Position numbers and translations under genes: made by a program. A stretch of 56,643 nt of DNA from Ferranicluibacter rubi. GTDB lineage: Bacteria; Pseudomonadota; Alphaproteobacteria; Rhizobiales; Rhizobiaceae. Location: positions 1-56,643 of the forward strand of contig NZ_JAANCM010000020.1 of NCBI RefSeq assembly GCF_011603255.1, given 5' to 3'. The notes below the pieces were generated by a model that did not search any database, was not told where the DNA came from, and was given only the letters and a program-made list of their open reading frames with translations. Positions 1 to 9,858 of this stretch are shown piece after piece. Position 1 is the stretch's first letter. Each line of letters starts with the position of its first letter.

Positions 1-207
1 GGTCATGCTGTCTCTCCCTTTTGATTTTTTTAAGTTCGACCCTGAGTGGCTGGTCCCGCCTGCTGGTTTCACGCTGGCAGAGCCTAAACAAAAAGTAAAT
101 CAGTGCCTTAAGAGGTTTAAACGATTTAGTTTTCTTAAATCGATTGTATTGCGCATTTTTTGTGACAACCGGGCGTCTGCGGACGCCGGTGGACAGGGGA
201 TCAGCGG
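1..207. other. Left-edge non-coding stretch, AT-richer than its surroundings
   Basis: No convincing gene is seen here. The stretch at about 85-165 is clearly richer in A and T than the rest of the window and contains a short dyad, CGATTTA at 122-128 facing TAAATCG at 136-142. It could be the promoter and operator region of the endolysin gene that starts at 208, but no clear -35/-10 pair could be assigned. Confidence 0.4.
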
Positions 208-861
208 ATGGACAGGGCTGTATTCTTCGGCAACGTTCGCCGGACGCTTTTTGGCGGGCGGCTGACGAGCGGGCAGGTGGTGGGGATGAGCGCCATTCTC
301 GAGCGGGCGCGGGCCGGGCCGGGTGGCCTCGCCGGGTTCTATGACAGGCGGTGGCTCGCCTATATGCTCGCGACCGTGCATCACGAAACCGGGCGAAAGA
401 TGCAGCCTGTGCGGGAGACGATGGCGGCGAGCGATGCGCAGGCGATCGCCCGGCTGGACAAGGCTTTTGCGGCCGGACAGCTGCCGACGGTGCGCACGCC
501 CTATTGGCGGCGCGATGCCGAGGGCAAGTCGTGGCTCGGCCGCGGCCTGGTGCAACTGACGCACCGGCGCAATTACGAGAGAGTGTCGGGCCTTGTCGGG
601 ATCGACCTTGTTGCTGATCCCGCCCGCGCGATGGACGGCGCGACGGCCGTCGAGATCCTCTTTATCGGCATGGAAACGGGTGCCTTTACCGGGGTGTCGC
701 TGGCGGATGTTTTCAGCGCCGGCCGGACCGACTGGGTGGGCGCGCGACGGATCATCAACGGGCGGGACCGCGCCGTCGATATCGCAGCGCAAGCCCGGGC
801 CTATCATGCGGCGCTGAGCGCTGCGGGACTGCCCTCCATCAGAAGGATTTCCTTACCATGA
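208..861 (+). CDS. GH19-like phage-type endolysin (putative peptidoglycan hydrolase)
   Basis: This 217-residue protein resembles the short GH19/lysozyme-fold endolysins of phages and gene transfer agents, which cleave peptidoglycan glycan strands. The visible family signatures are HHETG at about residues 58-62, whose Glu60 is the likely general acid, a second Glu at 70, and the core block RGLVQLT...NY at about 112-123. There is no signal peptide, so a holin or cell lysis would be needed for export. A GGGGA ribosome-binding site lies about 7 bases before the ATG at 208. It directly precedes a fragment of a GTA tail protein, which suggests both came from a prophage or GTA locus. Substrate and activity are inferred from family motifs only. 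Confidence 0.75.
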   Translation: MDRAVFFGNVRRTLFGGRLTSGQVVGMSAILERARAGPGGLAGFYDRRWLAYMLATVHHETGRKMQPVRETMAASDAQAIARLDKAFAAGQLPTVRTPYWRRDAEGKSWLGRGLVQLTHRRNYERVSGLVGIDLVADPARAMDGATAVEILFIGMETGAFTGVSLADVFSAGRTDWVGARRIINGRDRAVDIAAQARAYHAALSAAGLPSIRRISLP

Positions 862-933
862 AGATGCCGTTCGGTTTGAAAATGCCGGGGGTTTGGTGCG
901 GGGACGCTGCACGAGGCGGCGGCGACCGATGCC

Positions 934-2115
934 GTGGACGCGGCGCTGCGCGACCATCAGGCCGGGCGCCGGCAATTGCGCTTCGCGCTGCCGCCGAATG
1001 CGCTCGGGCCGATGCCGGGGGATATCGTTACCGTGCCTGCAGGGCCGTCCGGGACGTTCGTCATCGAGCGGATCGACGATGGCGAGGTGCGGCGGGTGGA
1101 GGCACGCGGCATCGTCCTGGGCGGTGCCAGCCGTTTCGTGCCGCAGGCGCGGGTGGCCGCGAACGGCCACAGCGCCTCTGCCGCCTTCGCGCCGCTGGTG
1201 CACCTGATGGACCTGCCGCGCTACACGGACGGGGACGCGGCCAGTTTTGCGCGGGCGGCGGTGTTTGCGCGGCCCTGGACGTCGGTGACGCTGTCGGCCT
1301 CGCCGACGCGCGAGGGCTATGCGGCGCGGCTGTCGTTGGATCGCCCGGCGCGGACGGGGACGCTCGTCGCGGCGCTTGGCGTCGGCGTTTCCGGGCGGTT
1401 CGACCATGCGAATGCCGTAACGCTCGACCTGCATGCGGGGGAGCTGACGTCGATCAGCGATCTCGCGCTGTTTCAGGGTGAAAACCGGATGGCCGTGCTG
1501 TCGCGCAACGGCGCCTGGGAAATTCTCGGCTTCGGTCTGGCCGAGGAGATCGCGCCCGGACGCTGGCGGTTGTCCCGGCTGCTGCGCGGGCTTGCCGGAT
1601 CGACCGATGCGCAGGGGGCGGGTGCGCAGGGCGGTGCCGCGATCGTGATCCTCGACGCGGCCGTGCAGCCGCTGGGCCTGACCGGTGCGGAAGCGGGCCA
1701 AGTGCTCAACTGGATCGTCGAGGCGCAGGGCATGCCGGCCGGTGCGGCGGAGACCTACAGCTTTGCCGGCGGTCTGCGCGCGGAAACGCCGCTCGCGCCG
1801 GTGCATCTGAGCGCGCAGCGGGATGCCGGGGGTAACCTGACGCTCCGGTGGATCCGCTGCGCGCGTGCCTCCGCCGACGCCTGGCTCGACGGGGAAACGC
1901 CGCTCGACGAACCTGTCGAGGCCTACCGTGTCGAGATCCTCTCGGGCACGCAGGTGGTGCGCGCAAGCGACACGACCACGAACGCTTTCGCCTATCCGCT
2001 GGCGCAGGAGATCGCGGATTTCGGGGCGCGGCAGAGCCAGGTGTCGGTGCGGGTGCGGCAGCGGGGGCAGGTCGTGGCGCTCGGGCTTCCGGGTGAGGCG
2101 CTGCTGGCCGTGTGA
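934..2115 (+). pseudogene. C-terminal remnant of a GTA baseplate (megatron, gp15-type) protein
   Basis: The 393-residue frame looks like the C-terminal third of the large TIM-barrel-domain tail/baseplate protein of gene transfer agents and GTA-like prophages, normally well over 1,000 residues. The frame is open back to an in-frame stop at 877-879, and the readable similarity (GTLHEAAATDAVD) begins upstream of the GTG at 934. That start has no ribosome-binding site. Fibronectin-like and beta-rich segments dominate, with a jelly-roll-like middle (LTSISDLALFQGENR). The endolysin ends at 861, so the N-terminal two thirds seem to have been deleted at about 861-895. I infer a decayed GTA gene. A dedicated short tail protein is the alternative. 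Confidence 0.65.
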
Positions 2116-2293
2116 GACAGGTGGGGCCGATCGCAGCTGTGAATTGCAGGAAGACACGCCGGAAGCGGCCACCGGACGGCGGATCAGGGCTTGATCCGGA
2201 GCGGAGAAAGTGGCGTAAGTCGCGCATTCATTCGCCATTCAGGCAGGGACACCTAATACACACGCAACACCTCGGAAATGCGAAAGTGCGTTC

Positions 2294-2593
2294 ATGCCGT
2301 CACCGCTGATCATCGCGATGCTCGCCGGAAGCCTGGCCGGAAGCCTGACGCTGCTTCCGCTGCCGACGGCCGCAGCGCCTTTCGGGGCCAGCCCCGCCGT
2401 GGGCGAGGTCGAAGCCCTGGAGGCAGCGCCCGTTTCCGGCGATTGCAGCTCGGCGGCCTCGCAAGTCGTCGAGGAAACTGGCGGCGACCTGCTGTCGGTG
2501 CAGATGACCTCGGACGGACAATGTGTGGTGACGGTGCTCATTCCCGGCAATGGCGGACGGCCGAAGAAGGTGACGATGCGGGTGCCGATGTAG
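2294..2593 (+). CDS. feuN: FeuN-like small periplasmic modulator of the FeuQ kinase
   Basis: This is a 99-residue exported protein. It has a hydrophobic signal peptide (about residues 4-28, ending in PTAAA) and a short mature part with two cysteines (about 50 and 77) and a PepSY-like beta hairpin (GGDLLSVQM...VTVLIPG). It sits 117 bp upstream of feuP on the same strand. In Sinorhizobium meliloti the gene in this position, feuN, encodes a small periplasmic protein that restrains signalling through FeuQ-FeuP. I assign the name by position, size and export signal, not by a sequence search. No strong ribosome-binding site precedes the ATG at 2294, and a second in-frame ATG at 2318 would still leave a signal peptide. 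Confidence 0.7.
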   Translation: MPSPLIIAMLAGSLAGSLTLLPLPTAAAPFGASPAVGEVEALEAAPVSGDCSSAASQVVEETGGDLLSVQMTSDGQCVVTVLIPGNGGRPKKVTMRVPM

Positions 2594-2710
2594 ATCGGAC
2601 CTGAAACGGACGTGCCCCTTCCATCGGATGGCGGGGCGGGCACTGAACGCAATGCTGCCGGGCTTGCCCGGTAAGGTCCGTGACGACGGACAGACGGAGA
2701 GTGGTATCTG

Positions 2711-3403
2711 ATGCGCATTCTGGTGGTCGAAGACGACGTGAACCTCAACCGGCAGCTGACCGACACGCTGAAGGAAGCCGGCTATGTCGTCGACCAGGCC
2801 TTCGACGGCGAGGAGGGGCACTATCTCGGCGAGGGCGAGCCCTACGACGCCATCATCCTCGACATCGGCCTGCCCGAAATGGACGGCATTACCGTGCTGG
2901 AGAAATGGCGTGGAGCCGGCCGGCGCATGCCGGTGCTGATCCTCACCGCCCGCGACCGCTGGAGCGACAAGGTCGCCGGCATCGACGCCGGCGCCGACGA
3001 CTATGTGACGAAGCCGTTCCATGTCGAGGAAGTGCTCGCCCGTATCCGCGCGCTCATCCGCCGCGCGGCGGGCCATGCGACGTCCGAAATCGTCTGCGGC
3101 CCGGTGCGCTTGGACACCAAGGGCTCTAAGGCGACGGTCAACGGCATCGCGCTGAAGTTGACCTCGCACGAATTCCGGCTGCTCTCCTATCTGATGCACC
3201 ATATGGGGCAGGTGGTGTCGCGCACCGAACTGGTCGAGCATATGTACGACCAGGATTTCGACCGGGACAGCAACACGATCGAGGTGTTCGTCGGGCGGCT
3301 GCGCAAGAAGATCGGCAACGACCTGATCGAGACCGTGCGCGGGCTCGGCTACCGGATGCAGGCGCCGGGTGTCGCGGAAAATGGCATGGCGGAAAAGTCT
3401 TGA
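2711..3403 (+). CDS. feuP: FeuP, OmpR/PhoP-family response regulator
   Basis: This 230-residue transcription factor has an N-terminal receiver domain (about 1-115) and a C-terminal winged helix (about 130-222). The acidic pocket is E7-D8-D9, the phospho-acceptor is Asp51 (ILDIGLPEMDG), and the conserved Lys is in VTKPF near residue 101. The C-terminal recognition helix region (SNTIEVFVGRLRKKI) is typical of the OmpR/PhoP group. In S. meliloti FeuP is activated by FeuQ and drives ndvA, the exporter of cyclic beta-glucans, in response to low osmolarity, and is needed for symbiosis. The reading frame overlaps the start of feuQ, so the two are probably translationally coupled. Confidence 0.88.
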   Translation: MRILVVEDDVNLNRQLTDTLKEAGYVVDQAFDGEEGHYLGEGEPYDAIILDIGLPEMDGITVLEKWRGAGRRMPVLILTARDRWSDKVAGIDAGADDYVTKPFHVEEVLARIRALIRRAAGHATSEIVCGPVRLDTKGSKATVNGIALKLTSHEFRLLSYLMHHMGQVVSRTELVEHMYDQDFDRDSNTIEVFVGRLRKKIGNDLIETVRGLGYRMQAPGVAENGMAEKS

Positions 3404-4823
3404 GGCGGCCCGTGGAAAGCCGGCGCGGCTGATGCTGCGGCTGCAATCGCTCACGGCCCGCGTTCTCCTCGTCTCCACCATCTGGGCGGCGGCGGCCCTC
3501 GTGGTGATCGGCGTCGTCATCTCGACGCTCTACCGGCAGGGGTCGGAGCGCGGCTTTCAGGATCTTCTGCGGGCGCAGCTCTACAACGTCATCAACTCGA
3601 TTGTCGTCAACGACAAGGGCGTGCTGGCGGGCAGCCCGCAGCTGGGCGACCTGCGGTTTTCGCAGCCGCAGACGGGCTGGTACTGGATCGTCGAGCCGAT
3701 CGGCGAATTCAACACGCCGCCGCTGGTCTCGACCTCGCTCGGCTCCGGCAAGCTACCGATCGTTAGTGTCGACGACGTGCCGTTCGACATTCGCTACGAG
3801 CGTTTCTATACGACGCTCGACAGCTTCGGCAACGAGGTGGAGGTGGCCGAGACCGAAGTGGTGCTCGACATTCAGGGCCGCACCGCAAGGTTCCGCATTG
3901 CCGGCAACCGCGACGTGCTCGAAGCCGATATCAACGATTTCAACCGCAATCTCTATCTGGCGTTGGCGATCTTCGGCTTCGGCGGGCTGGGCATGAACGC
4001 GCTCGCCATCCTCTTCGGCCTGCGCCCGCTGGATCAGGCGCGGCGGTCGCTTGAAAAGATCCGGGCCGGCGAGAGCGAGCGGCTGGACGGGGTGTTTCCG
4101 CGCGAGATCCAGCCCTTAGCGAGCGAGGTCAATGCGCTGATCGACAGCAACCGGCGCATCATCGAGCGGGCGCGCATGCAGGTGGGCAACCTCGCGCATT
4201 CGCTGAAGACGCCGCTGGCCGTGCTGATCAACGAGGCGCGCGTGCTGGAGGCGCCGCATGGCGAGCTCGTGCGCAGCCAGGCCGACGCCATGCAGGTGCA
4301 GGTGCAATCCTACCTCAACCGGGCGCGCATCGCTGCGCAGCGCGAATCCGTGCTGGCGCGCACCGAGGTGGAGCAGGCCCTGGAGCGGCTGGTGCGCGTG
4401 ATGCGCCGTCTGCATTCGGAAAAGACGTTTCTCCTGACGATCTCGCCGCCCAACCTCGTGCTGGCGATGGAGCAGCAGGACGTGGAGGAGACCGTCGGCA
4501 ACCTGCTCGACAATGCCGCGCGCTATGCGCTCGGCGAAGTCCGGATTACGGCGCATCTCTCGGGCGAAGGCGTGCAGGGGCTCGACCCCGGACGGCGCGC
4601 CTGGATCACGGTGGATGTGGAGGACGACGGGCCGGGCATCGAGCCCGCACAGATCGCCATGGCGATGAAGCGCGGGCGGCGGCTGGACGAGAGCAAGCCG
4701 GGCACCGGCCTCGGCCTTTCGATCGTGCGGGAGATCGCCGGCGAGTATCACGGCACGTTGGCCATGGACCGCGCCGAGATCGGCGGCCTGAGAGCGACGC
4801 TGGTGCTGCCGGCCGCTTCGTGA
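3369..4823 (+). CDS. feuQ: FeuQ, PhoQ-like sensor histidine kinase
   Basis: This is the membrane sensor kinase that partners FeuP. It has a first transmembrane helix at about residues 32-54, a periplasmic sensor domain to about 193, a second helix at about 194-216, a HAMP linker, an H-box (LAHSLKTPLAVL) and a C-terminal ATPase domain with N-box (NLLDNAARYA), G1 (DDGPGI) and G2 (GTGLGLSIV). The LAHSLKTP motif is the PhoQ type. The start is uncertain. GTG at 3369 overlaps feuP by 35 bases, while ATG at 3381 or 3432 would remove a basic leader; the ATG at 3432 gives the shortest cytoplasmic tail before the first helix. A strong terminator follows at 4829. Confidence 0.87.
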   Translation: MSRKMAWRKSLEAARGKPARLMLRLQSLTARVLLVSTIWAAAALVVIGVVISTLYRQGSERGFQDLLRAQLYNVINSIVVNDKGVLAGSPQLGDLRFSQPQTGWYWIVEPIGEFNTPPLVSTSLGSGKLPIVSVDDVPFDIRYERFYTTLDSFGNEVEVAETEVVLDIQGRTARFRIAGNRDVLEADINDFNRNLYLALAIFGFGGLGMNALAILFGLRPLDQARRSLEKIRAGESERLDGVFPREIQPLASEVNALIDSNRRIIERARMQVGNLAHSLKTPLAVLINEARVLEAPHGELVRSQADAMQVQVQSYLNRARIAAQRESVLARTEVEQALERLVRVMRRLHSEKTFLLTISPPNLVLAMEQQDVEETVGNLLDNAARYALGEVRITAHLSGEGVQGLDPGRRAWITVDVEDDGPGIEPAQIAMAMKRGRRLDESKPGTGLGLSIVREIAGEYHGTLAMDRAEIGGLRATLVLPAAS

Positions 4824-4828
4824 CGGGC

Positions 4829-4852
4829 GGCACGCGCTGCGGCGTGCTTTTT
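4829..4852 (+). terminator. Intrinsic terminator of feuNPQ
   Basis: A GC-rich hairpin (GCACGC facing GCGTGC, 6-base loop) is followed at once by five T residues. It lies 6 bases after the feuQ stop, so it most likely ends the feu transcript. Confidence 0.8.
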
Positions 4853-4955
4853 CGACACGGGTCGGCGGGAAATGAACGGATGTCGTTGCTTATTTCGCGA
4901 TGAGCTGTTGCCCGCATTTTGCGGCAATGCAAAATAAGCCCATCAACGCTTCCTG

Positions 4956-5435
4956 ATGAAACCCGGATCCGCTTCGCGCATGACAGACAGACACCGTTTT
5001 CCCCGCATGATCAGGCTCGCAACCACGGGACTTCTCGTCGCGCTGGGCGTTGCGAGCGGCTGTGCCTCCAAGTCTGCCGGGCCGACGACGGCGGCACTCG
5101 GCGGCGTGGCGACGCGGGGTGGTGCATCGTCCTCCTTTATCGCGGCGCTGGGTAACGGCATCATCGGGCAGAACGCCAATGTGAAGCTTTCGGGTGCGGA
5201 TCGTCAGCGGGCGCTGGAAGCGGAATATCGCGCTCTCGAGGCCGCACCGGGCGGCCAGCCGGTCGTCTGGCAGGGCAGTGGCATGCGCGGCTCGGTCGTC
5301 GCGGCGGCGCCCTATCAGGTGGGCTCGCAGAACTGCCGGCAGTACAGCCATACGGTGACCGCTGGCACCGCCGACAATGTCGCGCGCGGCGTCGCCTGCC
5401 GCAACGCCAACGGCACCTGGACGCCGCTGACCTGA
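4956..5435 (+). CDS. 17-kDa surface-antigen-like lipoprotein
   Basis: The product of up to 159 residues has a basic start, a hydrophobic stretch and the lipobox-like sequence GVASGC, so it is probably a lipoprotein. Family resemblance is to the Rickettsia 17-kDa surface antigen group: a Gly/Ala-rich middle, then LSGADRQRALEAEYRALE, a Trp-containing segment and a C-terminal cysteine pair in SQNCRQYSHTV...ARGVACRN. The start is uncertain. ATGs at 4956, 4980 and 5007 are all in frame, and the one at 5007 gives the most normal signal peptide length. Such proteins are usually envelope-anchored with no known activity. It sits alone between the feu terminator and the cyc operon. Confidence 0.7.
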   Translation: MKPGSASRMTDRHRFPRMIRLATTGLLVALGVASGCASKSAGPTTAALGGVATRGGASSSFIAALGNGIIGQNANVKLSGADRQRALEAEYRALEAAPGGQPVVWQGSGMRGSVVAAAPYQVGSQNCRQYSHTVTAGTADNVARGVACRNANGTWTPLT

Positions 5436-5646
5436 CGTCGGCTTTCGTGGCCGGCAAGACAGCGGTCGGCATCGTCGTCCAGCCGATGCCTCAATTTTCC
5501 GTCATGCCCGCTTTGCCGATTGGAACACGACTGTCCGCATAGTATGGCTGCGAGGTGGGTCTGATCCGTCTGCCGCCGTGGCATCAGGAAGGGCTCGATG
5601 ATGGAGCGTCCTGTCGGGCGCGCTGTGAGGGCTTGAAAGACTGGAC

Positions 5647-6801
5647 ATGCTGTTCTGGATCATCGTTGCCGTGATGACGGCCACCGTCTCGGCGCTGCTG
5701 CTTCTGCCGCTGTTGCGGGCAGGTGGGCCAAGCACTGTCGCCGGACAGCATGACGCCGAAGTCTATCGCGACCAATTGGAAGAACTGAAACTGGATGCGC
5801 GGAACGGGCTGATTGCGCCCGAAGAGGCCGAGCTTGCCCGCGCCGAGATCGCCCGGCGGCTGCTCGCCGCCAGCGCCACGGCGGATAAGCACAGGGTGCC
5901 GAACGGGGCGTCTTCGGCCGGCAGGGCCAACCGGCTGGCGCAGGCGGCTGTCATCGTCGTGCTGCCTGTGGTCGGGCTCTGTCTTTACTTGACGACCGGC
6001 AGCCCGGAGCTGCCAGATGCGCCGCTGGCCGCGCGTCTCGCCGACCCCGGCGACGACATCGAACTCCTCATCGCGCAGGCTGAGAAGCAACTGGCCGCCA
6101 ATCCGGAAGACGGTGCCGGATACGACGTGCTGGCGCCGATCTACTATCGCAGCGGCCGCTTCGACGATGCCATCTCCGCGTTCTCCAATGCGATCCGCCT
6201 CAACGGCCCATCGCCGCAGCGGCTCGGCGGCTATGCCGAAAGCCTGATCGCGCGGTCCGGTGGCCTGGTGGCAGCTGAGGCGCGCAAGGCGCTGGAGCAA
6301 TCGCTGGCGCTGCAGCCGCGCGATCCACGCGCGCGTTTCTACCTCGCGCTGGGGCTGGAGCAGGACGGCAAGGCTGTGGAGGCGCTGACGGCGTTTCGCG
6401 AGATCGTCAAGACATCGCCGGCCGGCGCGCCCTGGCTGCCGCTCGTCAACGAGCATATCGCGGCGCTGGCGCCGGCCGATGCCGCACCCGCAGCCGGCGA
6501 GGCCAAGCTCGGCGGGCCGGACGCAGCGGCGATCGCCAATGCCGAAGCCATGAGCACGGACGACCGACGACAGATGATCGAGGGCATGGTGTCGAGCCTT
6601 GCCGCCAAGCTGAAGGACGACCCCGCCAACCTCGAGGGCTGGCAGCGGATCATCCGCTCCTATGCGGTGCTGGGCGAGACCGTCAAGGCCGAAGGCGCGC
6701 TGCGCGAGGGGCTTGCGGCCTTTCCGCGCTCGGGAGACGGCGGCCGGCAGTTGCTGGCGCTGGCGGCGGAACTCGGCATCGACACGGGGAGAGCGCCATG
6801 A
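5647..6801 (+). CDS. cycH: CycH/CcmI, cytochrome c maturation chaperone
   Basis: The 384-residue protein is the CcmI component of system I cytochrome c biogenesis. It presents apocytochrome c to the CcmF-CcmH haem ligation complex at the periplasmic face of the inner membrane. Visible parts are an N-terminal transmembrane helix (residues 2-20), a cytoplasmic helical loop with the family motif [10 protein letters not shown] (about 38-47), a second membrane helix (about 98-116) and a C-terminal TPR region (about 150-370). It is the first gene of the operon. Its stop overlaps the start of ccmE by four bases. Confidence 0.92.
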   Translation: MLFWIIVAVMTATVSALLLLPLLRAGGPSTVAGQHDAEVYRDQLEELKLDARNGLIAPEEAELARAEIARRLLAASATADKHRVPNGASSAGRANRLAQAAVIVVLPVVGLCLYLTTGSPELPDAPLAARLADPGDDIELLIAQAEKQLAANPEDGAGYDVLAPIYYRSGRFDDAISAFSNAIRLNGPSPQRLGGYAESLIARSGGLVAAEARKALEQSLALQPRDPRARFYLALGLEQDGKAVEALTAFREIVKTSPAGAPWLPLVNEHIAALAPADAAPAAGEAKLGGPDAAAIANAEAMSTDDRRQMIEGMVSSLAAKLKDDPANLEGWQRIIRSYAVLGETVKAEGALREGLAAFPRSGDGGRQLLALAAELGIDTGRAP

Positions 6802-7247
6802 CGCGTAAGCAGAAGCGGCTGACGCTGATTGCCGGCGGCGTCGGATTCCTGACCATGGCCGTGCTGCTCGTGCTCTTCGCCTTCAGTCAGGCGGTGGCCT
6901 ATTTCTATGTTCCCGGCGATCTGGAAAAGGCGCATGTTGCGCCGGGCACGCGCATCCGGCTGGGCGGGCTGGTTGCGGCGGGCTCCGTGGAGCGGAGCGC
7001 GGGCACGACGGTGACCTTTACCGTGACGGATACGCTGGCCAAGGTGCCGGTGACCTATACCGGCATGCTGCCCGACCTGTTTCGCGAGGGGCAGGGCGTG
7101 GTGGCGGAAGGCGCGATGAACGAGGCCGGCGTGTTCGTGGCCGATACGGTGCTGGCCAAGCACGACGAGACCTATATGCCGAAGGACGTGGCCGACCGGC
7201 TGAAGGCGCAGGGTGTCTCGCTCGGCGGGCAGGAGACGATCCGATGA
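6798..7247 (+). CDS. cycJ: CcmE/CycJ haem chaperone
   Basis: This 149-residue periplasmic haem chaperone takes haem from CcmABCD and hands it to the CcmF-CcmH lyase. It has a single N-terminal membrane anchor (about residues 8-38), a beta-barrel (OB-fold) domain, and the haem-binding motif HxxxY with His122 and Tyr126 in [10 protein letters not shown]. His122 is the covalent haem attachment residue. The gene overlaps both neighbours by four bases (ATGA arrangements), so translation is coupled through cycH, cycJ and cycK. The ccmABCD exporter genes are not in this window. Confidence 0.95.
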   Translation: MTRKQKRLTLIAGGVGFLTMAVLLVLFAFSQAVAYFYVPGDLEKAHVAPGTRIRLGGLVAAGSVERSAGTTVTFTVTDTLAKVPVTYTGMLPDLFREGQGVVAEGAMNEAGVFVADTVLAKHDETYMPKDVADRLKAQGVSLGGQETIR

Positions 7248-9232
7248 TGGTGGAACTCGGACATTACGCGCTGGTGCTGGCGCTGGCGACCAGCCTGCTG
7301 CAGGCCGCGCTGCCGTCGATCGGCGCGTTTCGGCGCGACGTCGGCCTGATGGCCAGCGGAACCTCGGCCGCCTATGCGACCTTCATTCTCGTCGCGCTGT
7401 CGTTCGCGGCGCTGACGCATGCGCATGTAACATCCGATTTCTCGGTCGAGAACGTCTGGGCCAATTCGCATTCGGCGATCCCGCTGATCTATAAATTTTC
7501 GGGCGTCTGGGGTAATCACGAGGGCTCGATGCTCCTGTGGATGCTGATCCTCACCTTCTTCTCCGCGCTCGTCGCCTTCTTCGGCGGCAATCTTCCCGAC
7601 ACCCTCAAGGCGCATGTCCTCTCCATTCAGGCGCTGATCGCCACCGCCTTCGCGCTCTTCGTGCTTTTGACCTCCAACCCGTTCGCGCGGCTGGTGCCGG
7701 CGCCCGGCGAGGGGCAGGACCTGAACCCTGTGCTTCAGGATATCGGGCTCGCGATCCATCCGCCGCTGCTCTATCTCGGCTATGTCGGCTTCTCCGTCTG
7801 CTTCTCCTTCGCCGTGGCCGCGCTGATCGAGGGACGGCTGGACGCGGCCTGGGCGCGCTGGGTGCGGCCCTGGACGCTGGCCGCCTGGAGCTTCCTGACG
7901 GCCGGCATCGCCATGGGTTCCTACTGGGCCTATTACGAACTCGGCTGGGGCGGCTGGTGGTTCTGGGATCCGGTCGAGAATGCCTCCTTCATGCCCTGGC
8001 TTGCCGGGACGGCGCTGCTGCACTCCGCGCTGGTGATGGAAAAGCGCGAGGCGCTGAAGATCTGGACGGTGCTGCTGGCGCTGATGACCTTCTCGCTGTC
8101 GCTGCTCGGCACCTTTCTCGTCCGCTCCGGCGTGCTGACCTCGGTGCATGCCTTTGCGACCGATCCGCGGCGCGGCATCTTCATTCTCGTCATCCTCATT
8201 CTCTTCATCGGCGGCGCGCTGACGCTGTTTGCGATCCGTGCCGCGCGGCTGAAGGCGGGCGGGCTGTTCGCGCCGATCTCGCGCGAGGGCGCGCTGGTCT
8301 TCAACAATCTCATCCTGACGACGGCGGCCGCGACCGTGCTGACCGGCACGCTCTATCCGCTGGCGCTGGAGGCCCTGACCGGCGACAAGATCTCGGTCGG
8401 CCCGCCCTTCTTCAACATGACCTTCGGCCTTCTGATGCTGCCGCTACTGTTTGCCGTGCCCTTCGGCCCGTTGCTCGCCTGGAAGCGGGGCGATGTACTG
8501 GCGGCCGGCCAGCGGCTGTTTGCGGCCGTCGCCTTCGGTCTCTTGGTCGGCGCCGGCGTCGCTTATGCGCAGGACGGTGGTCCGGTTCTGGCGCTGCTCG
8601 GCATCGCGCTCGGCGCCTATATGATCGGCGGCGCGGTGACGGATCTCGTGCTCCGCTCAGGCCTCGGCAAGGTGCCGCTCGGCACCGCTTGGCGGCGGCT
8701 CTCCGGCCTTCCGCGCTCGAGCTTCGGCACGGCACTCGCCCATGCAGGCGTCGGCGTGACGGTCATCGGCATCGTCGCCGTGACGGCGTTCCAGAGCGAG
8801 CATATCCTGGCGATGACGCCGGGGCAGTCGACGGAGGCGGGGGGATACGCACTGCGCTTCGACGGCGTGAAGGCGGCCCAGGGACCCAACTATACCGAGG
8901 AACGCGGGCACTTCACCATCAGCCGCGCCGGCATCGTCGTCGCCGACGTCTGGTCGGCCCGCCGCCTGTACACCGCGCGGCGCATGCCGACGACGGAGGC
9001 CGGCATCCTCACCTTCGGGATGAGCCAGCTCTACGTTTCCCTCGGCGACGACCAGCCGAACGGCGGCGTCGTGGTGCGCATCTGGTGGAAGCCGCTGATC
9101 CTCTGCATCTGGGGCGGCACCATCCTGATGATGCTCGGCGGTGCGGTGTCGCTCAGCGACCGTCGCCTGCGCATCGGCGCGCCTTCGCGGGCGCGAAAGC
9201 CGGTCCGCGGACTGCCCGAGGCCGCGGAATGA
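7244..9232 (+). CDS. cycK: CcmF/CycK haem lyase subunit
   Basis: This 662-residue polytopic membrane protein ligates haem to apocytochrome c together with CcmH and CcmI. The haem-handling tryptophan-rich WWD loop is clear at about residues 240-256 ([17 protein letters not shown]). Conserved histidines lie in the flanking loops (for example HEGSML and HPPLLY). About 14-15 hydrophobic helices are visible. The length is normal for the family. The ATG at 7244 overlaps the cycJ stop, and the gene's own stop overlaps the ccmH start (ATGA at 9229-9232). Confidence 0.96.
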   Translation: MMVELGHYALVLALATSLLQAALPSIGAFRRDVGLMASGTSAAYATFILVALSFAALTHAHVTSDFSVENVWANSHSAIPLIYKFSGVWGNHEGSMLLWMLILTFFSALVAFFGGNLPDTLKAHVLSIQALIATAFALFVLLTSNPFARLVPAPGEGQDLNPVLQDIGLAIHPPLLYLGYVGFSVCFSFAVAALIEGRLDAAWARWVRPWTLAAWSFLTAGIAMGSYWAYYELGWGGWWFWDPVENASFMPWLAGTALLHSALVMEKREALKIWTVLLALMTFSLSLLGTFLVRSGVLTSVHAFATDPRRGIFILVILILFIGGALTLFAIRAARLKAGGLFAPISREGALVFNNLILTTAAATVLTGTLYPLALEALTGDKISVGPPFFNMTFGLLMLPLLFAVPFGPLLAWKRGDVLAAGQRLFAAVAFGLLVGAGVAYAQDGGPVLALLGIALGAYMIGGAVTDLVLRSGLGKVPLGTAWRRLSGLPRSSFGTALAHAGVGVTVIGIVAVTAFQSEHILAMTPGQSTEAGGYALRFDGVKAAQGPNYTEERGHFTISRAGIVVADVWSARRLYTARRMPTTEAGILTFGMSQLYVSLGDDQPNGGVVVRIWWKPLILCIWGGTILMMLGGAVSLSDRRLRIGAPSRARKPVRGLPEAAE

Positions 9233-9726
9233 CGATGGCTCGACGGGCGCGCAAGGGCCTGCAGATGGCGGCGACGATGCTCGTCGCCCTGATGCTCGGG
9301 CTTCTAACGCTCGGGCCGGCACGCGCGGTCAACCCGGACGAGGTGCTGCCCGATCCGGCGCTGGAGGCGCGGGCGCGCGCCCTTTCGGCCGAGCTGCGCT
9401 GCATGGTCTGCCAGAACCAGTCGATCGACGACAGCAATGCGGAGCTCGCCAAGGACCTGCGGCTGATCGTGCGCGAGCGGCTCGCACGCGGAGACACCGA
9501 CACCGCCGTGATCGACTATGTCGTCTCGCGCTACGGCGAATTCGTGCTGCTGAAGCCGCGCTTCGAGGGCAAGACCCTGATCCTCTGGGGAACGCCGGTC
9601 CTACTGCTGGTTGCCGGTGGCGCGGCGATGCTGCTCGCCGCCCGTGGCCGCCGGCCGTCGCGGGTGGTGGGGGTGCCGCTGTCTACGGAGGAAGAGGCGC
9701 GGCTGCGGTCCGTGCTCGACGACTGA
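9229..9726 (+). CDS. cycL: CcmH/CycL thiol-disulfide component of haem lyase
   Basis: The 165-residue protein reduces the cysteines of apocytochrome c before haem attachment. It has a signal peptide (about residues 11-33, ending in ARA), the redox motif CMVC with Cys58 and Cys61 in the family signature [11 protein letters not shown], a helical domain, and a C-terminal membrane anchor (about 119-139). The chosen ATG at 9229 overlaps the cycK stop, as in the other junctions of this operon. It is the last gene of the cyc operon, and 132 bases separate it from degP. Confidence 0.94.
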   Translation: MTMARRARKGLQMAATMLVALMLGLLTLGPARAVNPDEVLPDPALEARARALSAELRCMVCQNQSIDDSNAELAKDLRLIVRERLARGDTDTAVIDYVVSRYGEFVLLKPRFEGKTLILWGTPVLLLVAGGAAMLLAARGRRPSRVVGVPLSTEEEARLRSVLDD

Positions 9727-9858
9727 GTGCGTTTTTCTCAACATTACCAAATGTTCATGCCCCAGACATTCCCTCGTAAGGTGGGGGAGCCTATCTCTGT
9801 CGTCATCGGTTGTTTCCCTCCAGTCACAGCCAGAGCAGAGAAGAAAAGGCACATCAGG

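Noticed and set aside
7537-9226. Out-of-frame extension upstream of ccmH inside cycK
   Set aside because: The long frame ending at 9726 reads through cycK in the wrong frame. Only the part from 9229 is CcmH, fixed by the ATGA overlap and signal peptide.
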